Both the position numbers and the translations under genes were made by a program. From the NCBI RefSeq assembly GCF_003344045.1, contig NZ_QFWX01000003.1, positions 1 through 64,000 of the forward strand: a stretch of DNA of 64,000 nucleotides, written 5' to 3'. Below, piece after piece: positions 8,767-17,343 of this stretch. Within the stretch, counting starts at the first letter, position 1, and every line of letters starts with the position of its first letter. The stretch comes from Marinobacter vulgaris (GTDB lineage Bacteria > Pseudomonadota > Gammaproteobacteria > Pseudomonadales > Oleiphilaceae). The notes below the pieces were generated by a model, which saw only the letters and a list, made by a program, of their open reading frames with translations, did not search any database and was not told where the DNA came from.

Positions 8767-8843
8767 TATAGATATTGGCAAAAGGTCTAATTCTCAGTTA
8801 TTTGCCCGTCAAAACGTCCTGAAGCGCGACACAATTCAGGTTT

Positions 8844-9554
8844 TTATCCGGGCCGATGCATGCTTTTCAATTGCCGGTAGTACTTCAGTTTCTCATGAAA
8901 GCTCTTCAGTGTGTCGACACCGTTTTTGTGTGCCTTGTTAATAACCGCAAGGGTAAGTTCTGCTGTCGCCAGGGCATCAGCGGCGGCGTGATGACGGGCA
9001 CTGACCTCCAGACCGAAAAAATCCGCCCAGTTATCGAGTCCGCGGCCACCGGTTTTTGCATCGGGGAAAAACGCCGGGAGCATCTCCGCCACGTCTAACC
9101 AGGTGTGGGGCTGGGTATATCCCAGGGTCTGCTTCAGGGCCTTTTCAAGGAACTTCTGGTCGAAAGCTGAATGGTAGGCGAGGATCGGGTCGCCGTTCAT
9201 CCACTCCAGCAGGTGCAGCAAGGCGTCTTCAGTCTCATGGCCCCGGGTCAGGGCTTCCGGGCCGATACCGTGTATCAGCACGGTTTCACTGATATCCAGT
9301 TCGGGGCGCCGGAGGATCAGGTCGAACTGGTCACCCAGGTCGATGGCATTGTTATCGATGGCCACGGCACCGATGGCAATCACCTCGTCCTTCGCGGCGT
9401 TAAGGCCAGTGGTCTCGAGGTCGAGAACGATCAGTCTGCACTCACTCAGGCGCTGGTCCCCGACGATTTTCGGGGTCGGCAGATGTTCCCGATCCGGGCC
9501 GCCGGTACTGCCAGCCCTGAGCCGTTCAATCCAGTCTTTGATCTGCTCCAGCAT
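8844..9554 (-). CDS. DnaQ-like 3'-5' exonuclease (DEDDh)
   Basis: 236 residues. Exo I motif LDLETTGLN with the catalytic Asp/Glu near 43-45, an Exo II-like segment around AYHSAFDQKFLEKAL, and Exo III HHAAADALATAE giving the His and Asp of the DEDDh subclass. This places it with the epsilon-subunit and RNase T-type exonucleases. It lies 17 bases downstream of the DUF294 gene and is almost certainly cotranscribed with it. The same DUF294-exonuclease pair recurs beside acetate/solute symporters in other gammaproteobacteria, for reasons not evident here. It is not the replicative epsilon subunit by context. Substrate unknown. Confidence 0.9.
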   Translation of the reverse strand: MLEQIKDWIERLRAGSTGGPDREHLPTPKIVGDQRLSECRLIVLDLETTGLNAAKDEVIAIGAVAIDNNAIDLGDQFDLILRRPELDISETVLIHGIGPEALTRGHETEDALLHLLEWMNGDPILAYHSAFDQKFLEKALKQTLGYTQPHTWLDVAEMLPAFFPDAKTGGRGLDNWADFFGLEVSARHHAAADALATAELTLAVINKAHKNGVDTLKSFHEKLKYYRQLKSMHRPG

Positions 9555-9571
9555 ATCGGTCAGCCCGGTTG

Positions 9572-11488
9572 TCAGAGTTGATAGGTCACTTCGAGTTTCT
9601 GCTGCAGGCGCTGGGCCTGACGGAAAGACTCACGCAGAATCCGACGATCCAGCGGGTTGAGGTCGTCCGGGTCGATGTAGTTGGACAGGGGTTCGTCGCG
9701 TTCCAGCTGTTCCTGATGCGACCTCATCCTTATGGCCTGAATCAGGCTGTAGGCTTCCTGCCAGGCTTTGGAATCCTTGGGATCGAAAACGCCTTTCTCT
9801 GCAAGCTTGTTCATGCGCTCAATGGTATTGGCCTCGCCAACGCCATTGGCGAGCGCAAATACCCTGACGGCCTCAACGAAGGGCGCCAGCCCCTGGCGTT
9901 TGAGGTCCAGCTTGTTTTTCTTGCCTTCCTGAACGTAGCGGAAATTGCGGAACATGGTCAGAGGTGGTTTGCGGGTAATAGCGTTACCTGCCAGCATTTT
10001 CTGGAACAGGGCATTTTTGCGGATGCGAGCAAGAACCTTATCCAACAGAGCATCAAGTGGTTCGGTAGGTCCGAATATGGACCGCATGTCCAGGAATATC
10101 GAGGAATAAACCAGGTTTTGCGGTGTCGAAGCATCAATGAACCGGATAAACCAGTCATCCCACTCCCTGCTGCTGAGGCACAACTTCGGATTGCTGGCCA
10201 TGATGTTGCCTTTGCACCAGGTGAAACCGCATTCTGCCAGTTCCTTGTTGACGGTTTCGGCAAAGGGCAGCAGTTTTTCCCTGACCTGATCTTCGGTCAT
10301 TCCATCGGGTACCTGGAACAGAATGCCATTGTCCTGGTCCGTCAGCAGGGTCTGCTCCTGGCGGCCCTCGCTGCCGAACGTCAGCCAGGTAAAAGGAATC
10401 CCCGGGTCGTTCTTCTTCAGGTTCAATTCCAGCACCCGGCGCACGGTGACATCGTTGAGGGTTGTAATAATCTTGACCACCTGACCGGAATCCGCGCCGT
10501 GTGCGAGCATGGAATCCACCAGCCTCGACACATCGGATCTCAGGCTGACCAGGGTTCTGAGATGGCTTGCCGTGCCTATGGTGCGGGCGAGATTGACAAG
10601 GTCCACCCGCTGCAGGGAGAACAGGTCCCGTTCCGAGACCATGCCAATCAGGCGATGGTCGTCGTCCACCACGCAAATGTGTGCAAAATGGTGTTCGGCC
10701 ATGAGCATGGCGGCCTCAAACGCGTCGGCCTGGGCCGTCAGGCAGCAGGGATCTTTTGTCATCACCTGCCCGATGGGTGTCTCCAGCGGGCCTTTTTCCT
10801 CTGCCACCATGGTGCGCAGGTCCCTGAGGGTAAAGATGCCCGTGGGGTGGCGCTCGTCATCGGTGATGACAATGCTGCCCACGCTGTTCTCGTGCATGCG
10901 GGCGACCGCTTTTCTGACCGGCAAGTCCGGTGAACACACAATAGGATTGCGAATCGCGTAACGTTCCAGCGGCGTATCCAGTGAATTGCTGGAGCCGATA
11001 GAGGCCATGGCTCCGGACTGGATTCGCTGGTTGACCTGGTCCAGCAGGCTGCTTACGCCACGCAGGCAGAAATCGCGGAAGGGATCGCTCTGGGAAAACA
11101 GGGTGACGAAGGTATCGTGTTCAATGCTGAGGCAGAAGGTATCCCCGGAGGCGCGGTGAAGGGTGCGTGTGGGGCGCTCTCCGATCAGGGCCGCCAACGG
11201 AAAGCACTCACCCTGACTGATTTCGAAGGTGGTTTCCGTTTCGCCATCCTTGCCCCGGGCCCGTTCACCGCGGATGCGTCCCTGTTTTACGATATAGAAA
11301 CGTTTTACCGGACCGTCCTCTGGCGAGAGTACGACATCGTTATCAGCATAAAACCGCAGCGACGCGTGTTCCGCCAGATGAGCCAGCTGGGCGTCATCCA
11401 TGTTTGAAAACGGGGAATGCTCACGCAGGAAGCTCATGATGGCGCGGGTGTTCTGGGGGCGTTCGCTGTCCTGGGGTGCCGCGGTCAT
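9572..11488 (-). CDS. cNMP-binding / CBS-pair / DUF294 putative nucleotidyltransferase
   Basis: 638 residues in four blocks. Residues 15-135 are a cyclic-nucleotide-binding-like barrel (SFLREHSPFSNMDDAQL to TLFSQSDPF). About 170-290 is a CBS pair (NPIVCSPDLPVRKAVARM and DPCCLTAQADAFEAAM). About 340-460 is a GlnD-like nucleotidyltransferase domain with FGSEGRQEQ followed by TDQDNG carrying the metal-binding acidic pair. The remainder is the DUF294 C-terminal domain. By analogy with GlnD it could modify a protein in response to cAMP or adenylate ligands; the target is unknown. It heads the leftward block and is divergent from the Smr gene across a 183-base gap. Confidence 0.92.
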   Translation of the reverse strand: MTAAPQDSERPQNTRAIMSFLREHSPFSNMDDAQLAHLAEHASLRFYADNDVVLSPEDGPVKRFYIVKQGRIRGERARGKDGETETTFEISQGECFPLAALIGERPTRTLHRASGDTFCLSIEHDTFVTLFSQSDPFRDFCLRGVSSLLDQVNQRIQSGAMASIGSSNSLDTPLERYAIRNPIVCSPDLPVRKAVARMHENSVGSIVITDDERHPTGIFTLRDLRTMVAEEKGPLETPIGQVMTKDPCCLTAQADAFEAAMLMAEHHFAHICVVDDDHRLIGMVSERDLFSLQRVDLVNLARTIGTASHLRTLVSLRSDVSRLVDSMLAHGADSGQVVKIITTLNDVTVRRVLELNLKKNDPGIPFTWLTFGSEGRQEQTLLTDQDNGILFQVPDGMTEDQVREKLLPFAETVNKELAECGFTWCKGNIMASNPKLCLSSREWDDWFIRFIDASTPQNLVYSSIFLDMRSIFGPTEPLDALLDKVLARIRKNALFQKMLAGNAITRKPPLTMFRNFRYVQEGKKNKLDLKRQGLAPFVEAVRVFALANGVGEANTIERMNKLAEKGVFDPKDSKAWQEAYSLIQAIRMRSHQEQLERDEPLSNYIDPDDLNPLDRRILRESFRQAQRLQQKLEVTYQL

Positions 11489-11671
11489 AAACGAGCTCCG
11501 TAGTGGTTGTTATGAGCCTGAAGTGTAGACCAGATTTTGGATCTGCTGCCCTAAGATTATGGTCTGATAGTCAATTATTTCCGCCCCTGTGGTGATGACG
11601 TAGCGGCTGTTCTTTATGATGGCGGAAGCGGGTGGTAAAGTCCCTGTAATCCGACTGCAGATGATACCGAC

Positions 11672-12250
11672 ATGACGACCAAAGATGAGCGCCTGAGCTT
11701 TCTGGAGGAGATGAAGGACGTCCGTCGCATCCGGAAGCCCAATAAGGCCGACGTGAAGACCCCCAAGGAGCTGACTCCCGGCCATCTGGAACGCCAGCGG
11801 TCCGCCATGGACCAGCCGCTGAAGGATCGCAATCCACTGACCGCAGACATCGTCGAACCGCTGACCGCGCACGATGTCCTGTGCTGGCAGCGACCCGGTG
11901 TTCAGCACGGAGTGTTCCGCAAGCTTCGTCTTGGTCAGTACCCCATCGAGGCACGTCTCGATCTGCATCGAATGACCGTGGAGGAGGCCCGCAGGGAGGT
12001 GTTCGGCTTTATTTCGGACTGTGTCCGCTACGGATTGCGTTCCGTTCTCATCCTGCATGGCAAGGGAGAGCGCAATCCGGACGGCATCGCCCAGCTCAAG
12101 AGTTACACCGCCAAATGGCTGCCGGAGCTGGATGACGTGCTTGCGTTCCATTCGGCCCAGAAGCGACATGGCGGCACCGGTGCCGCCTATGTCATGGTCC
12201 GTAAGGGCGACCATGACAAGCAGCGTAACCGTGAAATCCACGGTTCCTGA
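11672..12250 (+). CDS. Smr domain protein (MutS2-type small nuclease-like)
   Basis: 192 residues. The C-terminal half (about 95-180) is an Smr domain with all three signature stretches: LDLHRMTVEEA, LILHGKGERN and HGGTGAAYVMV. The N-terminal half is charged and probably helical, as in the E. coli Smr proteins, which are of similar length (around 185 residues). Smr domains cut branched DNA or, in SmrB, mRNA at collided ribosomes. Which of these this protein does cannot be decided here. It is monocistronic or leads the small lipoprotein gene 45 bases downstream. Confidence 0.9.
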   Translation: MTTKDERLSFLEEMKDVRRIRKPNKADVKTPKELTPGHLERQRSAMDQPLKDRNPLTADIVEPLTAHDVLCWQRPGVQHGVFRKLRLGQYPIEARLDLHRMTVEEARREVFGFISDCVRYGLRSVLILHGKGERNPDGIAQLKSYTAKWLPELDDVLAFHSAQKRHGGTGAAYVMVRKGDHDKQRNREIHGS

Positions 12251-12295
12251 AGACAACTATCACCCATAGCCGATGAAATCGGCCCGGAGGAAAGC

Positions 12296-12487
12296 GTGAA
12301 ACAACTGATCTTGGTACTTTTCGTGTCAGCAGCACTGGTCGGATGCAAGGATCGGGTTATCTGGGACGATAAGGGAAAGGTTGACGAGGCGACAACGGAC
12401 CGTGAGGTCTGGGACTCTGAAGGGAAAATGCCAACCGGCGAACGAAAGATCTGGACCAATGAAGACGGTAAAGACATCGTAAAATAG
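12296..12487 (+). CDS. Tiny lipoprotein with three W-D-x-x-G-K repeats
   Basis: 63 residues starting at GTG, with a strong AGG/GGAGG ribosome-binding site 5 bases upstream. A short signal (MKQLILVLFVSAALVGC) ends in a lipobox with the lipidated Cys at residue 17. The mature part, about 46 residues, is three imperfect repeats: RVIWDDKGK, REVWDSEGK and RKIWTNEDGK, each Arg-x-[Ile/Val]-Trp followed by acidic residues and Gly-Lys, spaced 14-16 residues apart. I do not recognise a family. It sits between smr and mtnB. A hairpin (CCCGCAA / TTGCGGG, 12500-12516) lies between it and mtnB. Confidence 0.78.
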   Translation: MKQLILVLFVSAALVGCKDRVIWDDKGKVDEATTDREVWDSEGKMPTGERKIWTNEDGKDIVK

Positions 12488-12541
12488 GCCCTGATACTGC
12501 CCGCAAGCATTGCGGGTGACTCGTCCATTCCGAGGTGACCC

Positions 12542-13168
12542 TTGTTTGATGTAACCCGCTACGCCATTGCCGCTCAGTCCATTATCGATGCCGGCCGTTT
12601 TCTTTACGGCCGCGGCTGGTCCCCGGCCACCAGCAGCAACTATTCGGCAAGGATTGACGATGAGCATATTGCCGTCACAGTCTCCGGTCGCCACAAGGGC
12701 CAGCTGGTGGCTGGTGATGTGATGGTGGTGGACCTGGCCGGGAACGCTGTTCAGAGCAATGCCCGGTCTTCTGCTGAAACCCGGCTGCATACGGTTCTTT
12801 ATCAGGCCTTTCCCGAAGTTGGTGCGGTGTTGCATACCCATTCGGTCAAAGCCACCGTGCTGAGCCGCCTGCTGCCAGCCGGAGAACCTCTGAAACTGCA
12901 GGGTTACGAGCTGCAGAAGGCCTTCGCAGGCATTGATACCCATGAATCTGAGCTGCTGGTGCCGGTTTTCGACAACACTCAGGACATTCCCTCGCTGGCA
13001 CGGCAAGCCGGGGAATGGTTCCGACAGCACCCCCAGCAACCCGGTTACCTGATCCGCGGGCACGGTCTTTATACCTGGGGCAGGACCATGTCAGACTGCC
13101 TGCGTCATGTTGAAGCCTTTGAATTTCTTTTTGAATGTGAGCTTGAAACCATGAGGGTCCGCCGATGA
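12542..13168 (+). CDS. mtnB: Methylthioribulose-1-phosphate dehydratase
   Basis: 208 residues of the class II aldolase / MtnB family, the dehydratase step of methionine salvage. Visible family features are GWSPATSSNYSARID near the N-terminus, VSGRHKGQL, the zinc-binding AVLHTHSVKATVLSR and the C-terminal LIRGHGLYTWG. The only sensible start is TTG, with a GAGGTGA ribosome-binding site 5-6 bases upstream; that site can form a weak 4-bp hairpin (CTCG / CGAG), so translation may be modest. mtnD starts inside its stop codon (ATGA overlap), giving a tight mtnBDC operon. The window holds no mtnA, mtnK or mtnP, so the early steps are encoded elsewhere. Confidence 0.95.
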   Translation: MFDVTRYAIAAQSIIDAGRFLYGRGWSPATSSNYSARIDDEHIAVTVSGRHKGQLVAGDVMVVDLAGNAVQSNARSSAETRLHTVLYQAFPEVGAVLHTHSVKATVLSRLLPAGEPLKLQGYELQKAFAGIDTHESELLVPVFDNTQDIPSLARQAGEWFRQHPQQPGYLIRGHGLYTWGRTMSDCLRHVEAFEFLFECELETMRVRR

Positions 13169-13725
13169 CTACCTTGAATGTTTTTGACCAGAACGCGCCT
13201 GCAAACCCCCGCGTTGTTACCGAAGACGCGGGTAAGATTGCCAACCTGCTGGCGGAACATGGCGTGAGGTTCGAGCAATGGACGACCCGGGACCTGCCTG
13301 CGGATGCCTCAGCGGAAGAGATCCTCGGCGCCTATGCTGATGAGATCCGGGCACTCAAGGATGAATGTGGCTTCCAGGCGGCGGATGTCATCAGCCTCAA
13401 TCCGGATAATCCCCAGAAGGAGGTGTTGCGCAGGAAGTTCCTTGATGAGCATGTGCATAGTGAGGACGAGGTGCGCTTTTTCGTTCGTGGCCAGGGCCTG
13501 TTCTACCTGCATTTTGGAGATCAGGTTTATGCCGTGCTGTGCCAGAAAGATGACCTGATCAGTGTTCCGGATGGTACCCGCCACTGGTTTGACATGGGGC
13601 CCGAGCCGGAATTCACCTGCATCCGACTGTTCACCAACCCCGAGGGCTGGGTGGCAGACTTTACCGGTGAAGACATTGCCAGTCGGCTGCCCCGCTACGA
13701 GCGCCTGGCAGGAGCTGCCGGATGA
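13165..13725 (+). CDS. mtnD: Acireductone dioxygenase
   Basis: 186 residues of the cupin-type ARD family, which oxidises the acireductone of methionine salvage to ketomethylthiobutyrate and formate (Fe form) or takes the off-pathway route (Ni form). The metal site is visible: HVHSEDEVRFF supplies two His and the Glu, and GTRHWFDMGP the later His. The length is normal for bacteria. It overlaps mtnB and mtnC by 4 bases on each side, so all three enzymes should be made together. Confidence 0.96.
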   Translation: MTTLNVFDQNAPANPRVVTEDAGKIANLLAEHGVRFEQWTTRDLPADASAEEILGAYADEIRALKDECGFQAADVISLNPDNPQKEVLRRKFLDEHVHSEDEVRFFVRGQGLFYLHFGDQVYAVLCQKDDLISVPDGTRHWFDMGPEPEFTCIRLFTNPEGWVADFTGEDIASRLPRYERLAGAAG

Positions 13726-14414
13726 TCCGCGTTATCCTGACCGACATTGAGGGCACGACCAGTTCGATCTCATTCGTTCATGACGTGCTGTTTCCCTATT
13801 CGGCAGAACACATGGCTGATTTCGTGCGGGAAGGTGAGGCCGATAGCACCGAGATTCGCGAGCAGCTGGACGCCGTTGCGCAACTTTCCGGAGTTGCCAG
13901 GGACGATATTGAAGGGCTTGTCGGTGTGCTGGATACCTGGATTCGCGAAGATCGAAAGGAAACACCCCTGAAGGCCCTTCAGGGCATGCTCTGGGAGCAG
14001 GGCTACCAGCAGGGGGCTTTCAGAGGCCACGTCTATGAGGATGCAGCCGAATACCTTCAGCGCTGGCATGATCGGGGGCTGCGTCTGTTCGTATATTCTT
14101 CCGGTTCTGTGAAGGCACAGAAACTGATTTTCGGTTTTAGCGAGGCAGGGGACCTGACGCCCTTCTTTTCCGGCTACTTCGACACCCGTGTCGGTGGCAA
14201 GAAAGAAACAGAGTCCTATAACAACATCGTCAGTGAGCTGGGTGTCGATCCCGGCACCGTGTTGTTCCTGTCCGACGTGGAAGCGGAACTGCAGGCCGCT
14301 GAGGACGCTGGCATGCGCACGGTCTGGCTGATCCGCGAGGGCGACCTGCCACAGACGGACCGAGTGGTGGCCAGGGACTTTGCCGGCGTTGATGAACTGC
14401 TTCAGCAGCGTTGA
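13722..14414 (+). CDS. mtnC: Enolase-phosphatase E1 (2,3-diketomethylthiopentyl-1-phosphate enolase/phosphatase)
   Basis: 230 residues, HAD superfamily. Motif I is ILTDIEGTTSS with the nucleophilic Asp. Motif II lies in LFVYSSGSVKAQKL, and motifs III/IV include the Lys in GGKKETESY and the acidic pair in LFLSDVEAEL. MtnC makes the acireductone used by MtnD, and its gene closes the mtnBDC operon with a 4-base overlap. Start ATG is fixed by that overlap. Confidence 0.96.
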   Translation: MIRVILTDIEGTTSSISFVHDVLFPYSAEHMADFVREGEADSTEIREQLDAVAQLSGVARDDIEGLVGVLDTWIREDRKETPLKALQGMLWEQGYQQGAFRGHVYEDAAEYLQRWHDRGLRLFVYSSGSVKAQKLIFGFSEAGDLTPFFSGYFDTRVGGKKETESYNNIVSELGVDPGTVLFLSDVEAELQAAEDAGMRTVWLIREGDLPQTDRVVARDFAGVDELLQQR

Positions 14415-14462
14415 CCGGCGCTTAGTGCCTTCCTCTCTGAAAGACCTTGAGACGGAGGCTTC

Positions 14463-15512
14463 ATGCCTGATACCAAATGTCTGACAGCGGTGGTTCTGTG
14501 CGTGTCCCTGACAGCTTGTGCGCCTGATTCAGGGGTCCCAGAGATGATGGACGGCTATGTGGAGCAGGTGGCCGAAGCCCTTGAGCTGAGTCCCTCCCTT
14601 TCCGGGGTTGCGCCAGTTCCACAGATTCCCCGACGGCGTGAGCGTGTCCTGGAGATGCCGGATCTGGATATGGGCATGCTGGATTTCCTGTCGCTCTATG
14701 GCTGTGAATTGCAGTACGTGGTTGGCGAGAAAAACTCCATAATGGGCCGGGTGATGCAGCCTCTGAATCGGTTGCGTTATGAAACGCGCTTCATTCGCGC
14801 CGCCCGGGACTGTATGCCCGAAGCCGAACGGGAAGGCGTCAAGGGAGAGCTGGAAGAGGCGATCGAAAGCAAATCCGAAACGCTCGCCATCGCCCTATGG
14901 AATGCAACCTGGGGCGTGGAGGAGATGGAGCGGTTGTTTACCCGCTCGCAGGGATATTACCCCAAGGGCAGCGGTGATCCCGTCGCCGCTGAACTGGCCG
15001 CTGGCGTCCGACAGCTCAACCAGACGGTGGCCGGCCTGCTGAACGGCGATACCAGTGAGCCGCTGGATTATGTGGGTGAAGTCCAGCAGCGCTGGCAGGC
15101 CGAGCACCGGGCAGGCCAGCTGATGAACAGCGCGCGCCTACTGGCGGCACGGCTTGACGATGCGACGGCTCTTCTTGTGGAGAGGATTGAAACCGACCCG
15201 TTGTGTACTCAGGCAACTGGCAGCGAGCCGCCGGGGGCGGTCGCGAAGGCCTATGTACAGGGGTACGTCGAAAGTGTAAAGCCCTACGTGGACAGCATCG
15301 ACACGGCCAGGGGGACGTTGATCGAACCGCTGGGCAATCTGGCAACCCAGCAAACCGAAATCATGCCGGACGCGTTCCGGCAATGGTATCGTCAGTCCCT
15401 GGATACAGAAAACACCGCAAGCTTGTGGGGGCAGCTGGACCGGGCTGTAGAAGCCCACAGCCGGCACTGGCAGCAGCTTCTCGATCAGTGTGATGTCTCG
15501 CCGGAGCCCTGA
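14463..15512 (+). CDS. DUF3080 family lipoprotein
   Basis: 349 residues. A signal peptide (CLTAVVLCVSLTAC) ends in a lipobox with Cys near 19, so it is a probable lipoprotein. The body is mostly helical, with the DUF3080 stretch LSLYGCELQYVVGEKNSIMGRV and several cysteines. A GGAGG ribosome-binding site lies 4-5 bases before the ATG. It begins 48 bases after mtnC and may be cotranscribed, although no functional link to methionine salvage is known. It converges with the GspE gene across 15 bases. No function is established for the family. Confidence 0.85.
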   Translation: MPDTKCLTAVVLCVSLTACAPDSGVPEMMDGYVEQVAEALELSPSLSGVAPVPQIPRRRERVLEMPDLDMGMLDFLSLYGCELQYVVGEKNSIMGRVMQPLNRLRYETRFIRAARDCMPEAEREGVKGELEEAIESKSETLAIALWNATWGVEEMERLFTRSQGYYPKGSGDPVAAELAAGVRQLNQTVAGLLNGDTSEPLDYVGEVQQRWQAEHRAGQLMNSARLLAARLDDATALLVERIETDPLCTQATGSEPPGAVAKAYVQGYVESVKPYVDSIDTARGTLIEPLGNLATQQTEIMPDAFRQWYRQSLDTENTASLWGQLDRAVEAHSRHWQQLLDQCDVSPEP

Positions 15513-15527
15513 CTTCCGGGCGCCCGA

Positions 15528-17330
15528 TTAACGCTGGCTTTCGGGAGTCACCCGCAGGATCTCTTCGACAGTGGTGGAACCGGATGACACTTTCTGGGCT
15601 CCGCTGAGGCGCAGGGATTTCATGCCGTTCTTGTAGGCATCTACCCTCAGTTGCTCCAACTCACACTGCTCGGTAATTTGCCGGATCAGGTTGCCGGAAA
15701 GCTGCATGATCTCGTACACACCTGCACGGCCATAATAACCGGTATTCCGGCACTCCAGGCAGCCCACCGGGTGAAAGACCTGTTTGGGGCTGGTTGCCTT
15801 CCAGGGGCGTGTCAGGCTCTGCCAGGCCTGCTCATCCACCGGCCCGGCTTCCTTGCAGTGGGGGCACAGGGTTCTGGCCAGCCGCTGCGCCATCACCCCC
15901 AGCACCGTGGCACGGATCAGGTAGGGCGGAATGCCCAGCTCCATCAGCCGGGTAATCGCGCTGGGGGCATCGTTGGTGTGCAGGGTGGACAGCACCAGGT
16001 GCCCGGTCAGTGCTGCCTGCACCGCCATTTCGGCAGTCTCGAGGTCGCGGATCTCGCCGATCATGATGATGTCCGGGTCCTGTCGCAGCAGCGCCCTGAC
16101 GCCGGAGGCAAACGTGAGGTCGATATTGGTCTGCACCTGCATCTGGTTGAAAGCTGGCTCCACCATCTCGATCGGGTCTTCAATGGTACAGATGTTTACC
16201 TCGGGGGTGGCCAGCTGCTTGAGGGTCGAGTAAAGCGTGGTGGTCTTACCGGACCCGGTGGGGCCGGTAACCAGCACGATGCCATGGGGGCGGTCGGTAA
16301 TGCCCTGCCATCGCTCCCGGTCTTCCTTTGAAAAGCCCAGTTGCTCATAGGATTTCAGCAGCACTTCCGGGTCAAAAATCCGCATCACCATTTTCTCACC
16401 AAACGCGGTGGGCATGGTGGCGAGGCGCAATTCCACCTCGCTGTTGTCCGGCTTGCGGGTTTTGATGCGACCGTCCTGGGGCCGGCGTTTTTCCGCTACG
16501 TTGAGCCTGCCAAGAATCTTCAGGCGGCTGGTCACGGCCATACCGACCTGGTCGGGAAATTCGTAGACGTTGTGCAACACGCCATCAATGCGAAAGCGCA
16601 CCTGGGTGACGTTTCGTCGTGGTTCGATGTGGATGTCGGATGCCCGCTGGTCGAAGGCGTATTGCAGCAGCCAGTCGACAATCTTGACCACGTGCTGGTC
16701 GTTGGCGTCCGGGTTTTCACTGGCGCCCAGGTCCAGAAGCTGTTCAAAGTTCTGCGCACCTGCTGGACTCGCCGATTTGCTGCCTCCGGCCTTACTGACC
16801 GAGCTGGCCAACTGGTAGAATTCGACGGTGTATCGGCGGATGTCTTCAGGATTGGCCACGACCCGACGGATCTCCTTGCCGACCGCCTGTCGCAGATTGC
16901 CCTCCCAGTCATTCTTGAACGGTTCGCTGCTTGCGATCAGGATCTCATCGCGACCAATTTCAACGGCAAGAATGCCGTGACGCTGGGCAAAGGCATAGGA
17001 CATCACCCGGGCAATAGCCGGTGTATCGATCTTCAGGGGATCAATGTGGTAATAGGGCTGATCGGCCCACTCCGCCAACCACTGGGTCAGTTTGTCCAGA
17101 TCCAGTGTGCGGCCGGTCGTCTGGCTCTCCAGCCCGGCTTTTGCCACCAGTTCCAGCGGATGGCGATGGCTGGCGGGCCCGCTGCCACCGGTGAACGTGC
17201 TGATATTGGCTGACAGAACCCGCTCAGCGTCGTCCTGGCCAATCTCGCCGCTGGTTACCAGCGCAGTGCAGATATCCCTCAGTGTCAGCGTGCTTCTGTG
17301 GGGCGCCGGTGGATGGGTGCTGTCGGCCAT
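15528..17330 (-). CDS. Orphan GspE/PilB-type secretion ATPase
   Basis: 600 residues, a complete GspE/PulE-family ATPase. It has an N-terminal T2SSE_N-like domain (about 90-160, YYHIDPLKIDTPAIARV), a core with GPTGSGKTTT (Walker A, near residue 357), the Asp box around SDIHIEP, Walker B IIMIGEIRD, the His box LSTLHTNDA, and a tetracysteine zinc motif (CPHC ... CLEC). These ATPases power type II secretion or type IV pilus assembly. No gsp, pil or msh gene lies in this window, so its machine is elsewhere or it works with a distant set. The next genes leftward in its own transcript are none; upstream are DUF2069 and wrbA on the same strand, with a 13-base gap to DUF2069 if cotranscribed. Confidence 0.93.
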   Translation of the reverse strand: MADSTHPPAPHRSTLTLRDICTALVTSGEIGQDDAERVLSANISTFTGGSGPASHRHPLELVAKAGLESQTTGRTLDLDKLTQWLAEWADQPYYHIDPLKIDTPAIARVMSYAFAQRHGILAVEIGRDEILIASSEPFKNDWEGNLRQAVGKEIRRVVANPEDIRRYTVEFYQLASSVSKAGGSKSASPAGAQNFEQLLDLGASENPDANDQHVVKIVDWLLQYAFDQRASDIHIEPRRNVTQVRFRIDGVLHNVYEFPDQVGMAVTSRLKILGRLNVAEKRRPQDGRIKTRKPDNSEVELRLATMPTAFGEKMVMRIFDPEVLLKSYEQLGFSKEDRERWQGITDRPHGIVLVTGPTGSGKTTTLYSTLKQLATPEVNICTIEDPIEMVEPAFNQMQVQTNIDLTFASGVRALLRQDPDIIMIGEIRDLETAEMAVQAALTGHLVLSTLHTNDAPSAITRLMELGIPPYLIRATVLGVMAQRLARTLCPHCKEAGPVDEQAWQSLTRPWKATSPKQVFHPVGCLECRNTGYYGRAGVYEIMQLSGNLIRQITEQCELEQLRVDAYKNGMKSLRLSGAQKVSSGSTTVEEILRVTPESQR

Positions 17331-17343
17331 TGAGCATTTCCTG

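Noticed and set aside
9569..10933. A 454-codon plus-strand open frame opposite the DUF294 gene.
   Set aside because: Shadow of a well-supported gene with complete cNMP, CBS and nucleotidyltransferase motifs.
11510..12256. A 248-codon minus-strand open frame over the Smr gene and the divergent gap.
   Set aside because: The Smr signatures LDLHRMTVEEA and LILHGKGERN on the plus strand settle the coding strand.
12500..12516. The CCCGCAA/TTGCGGG hairpin before mtnB as a terminator or SAM riboswitch.
   Set aside because: No T-run follows, and the 54-base gap is too short and simple for a SAM aptamer.
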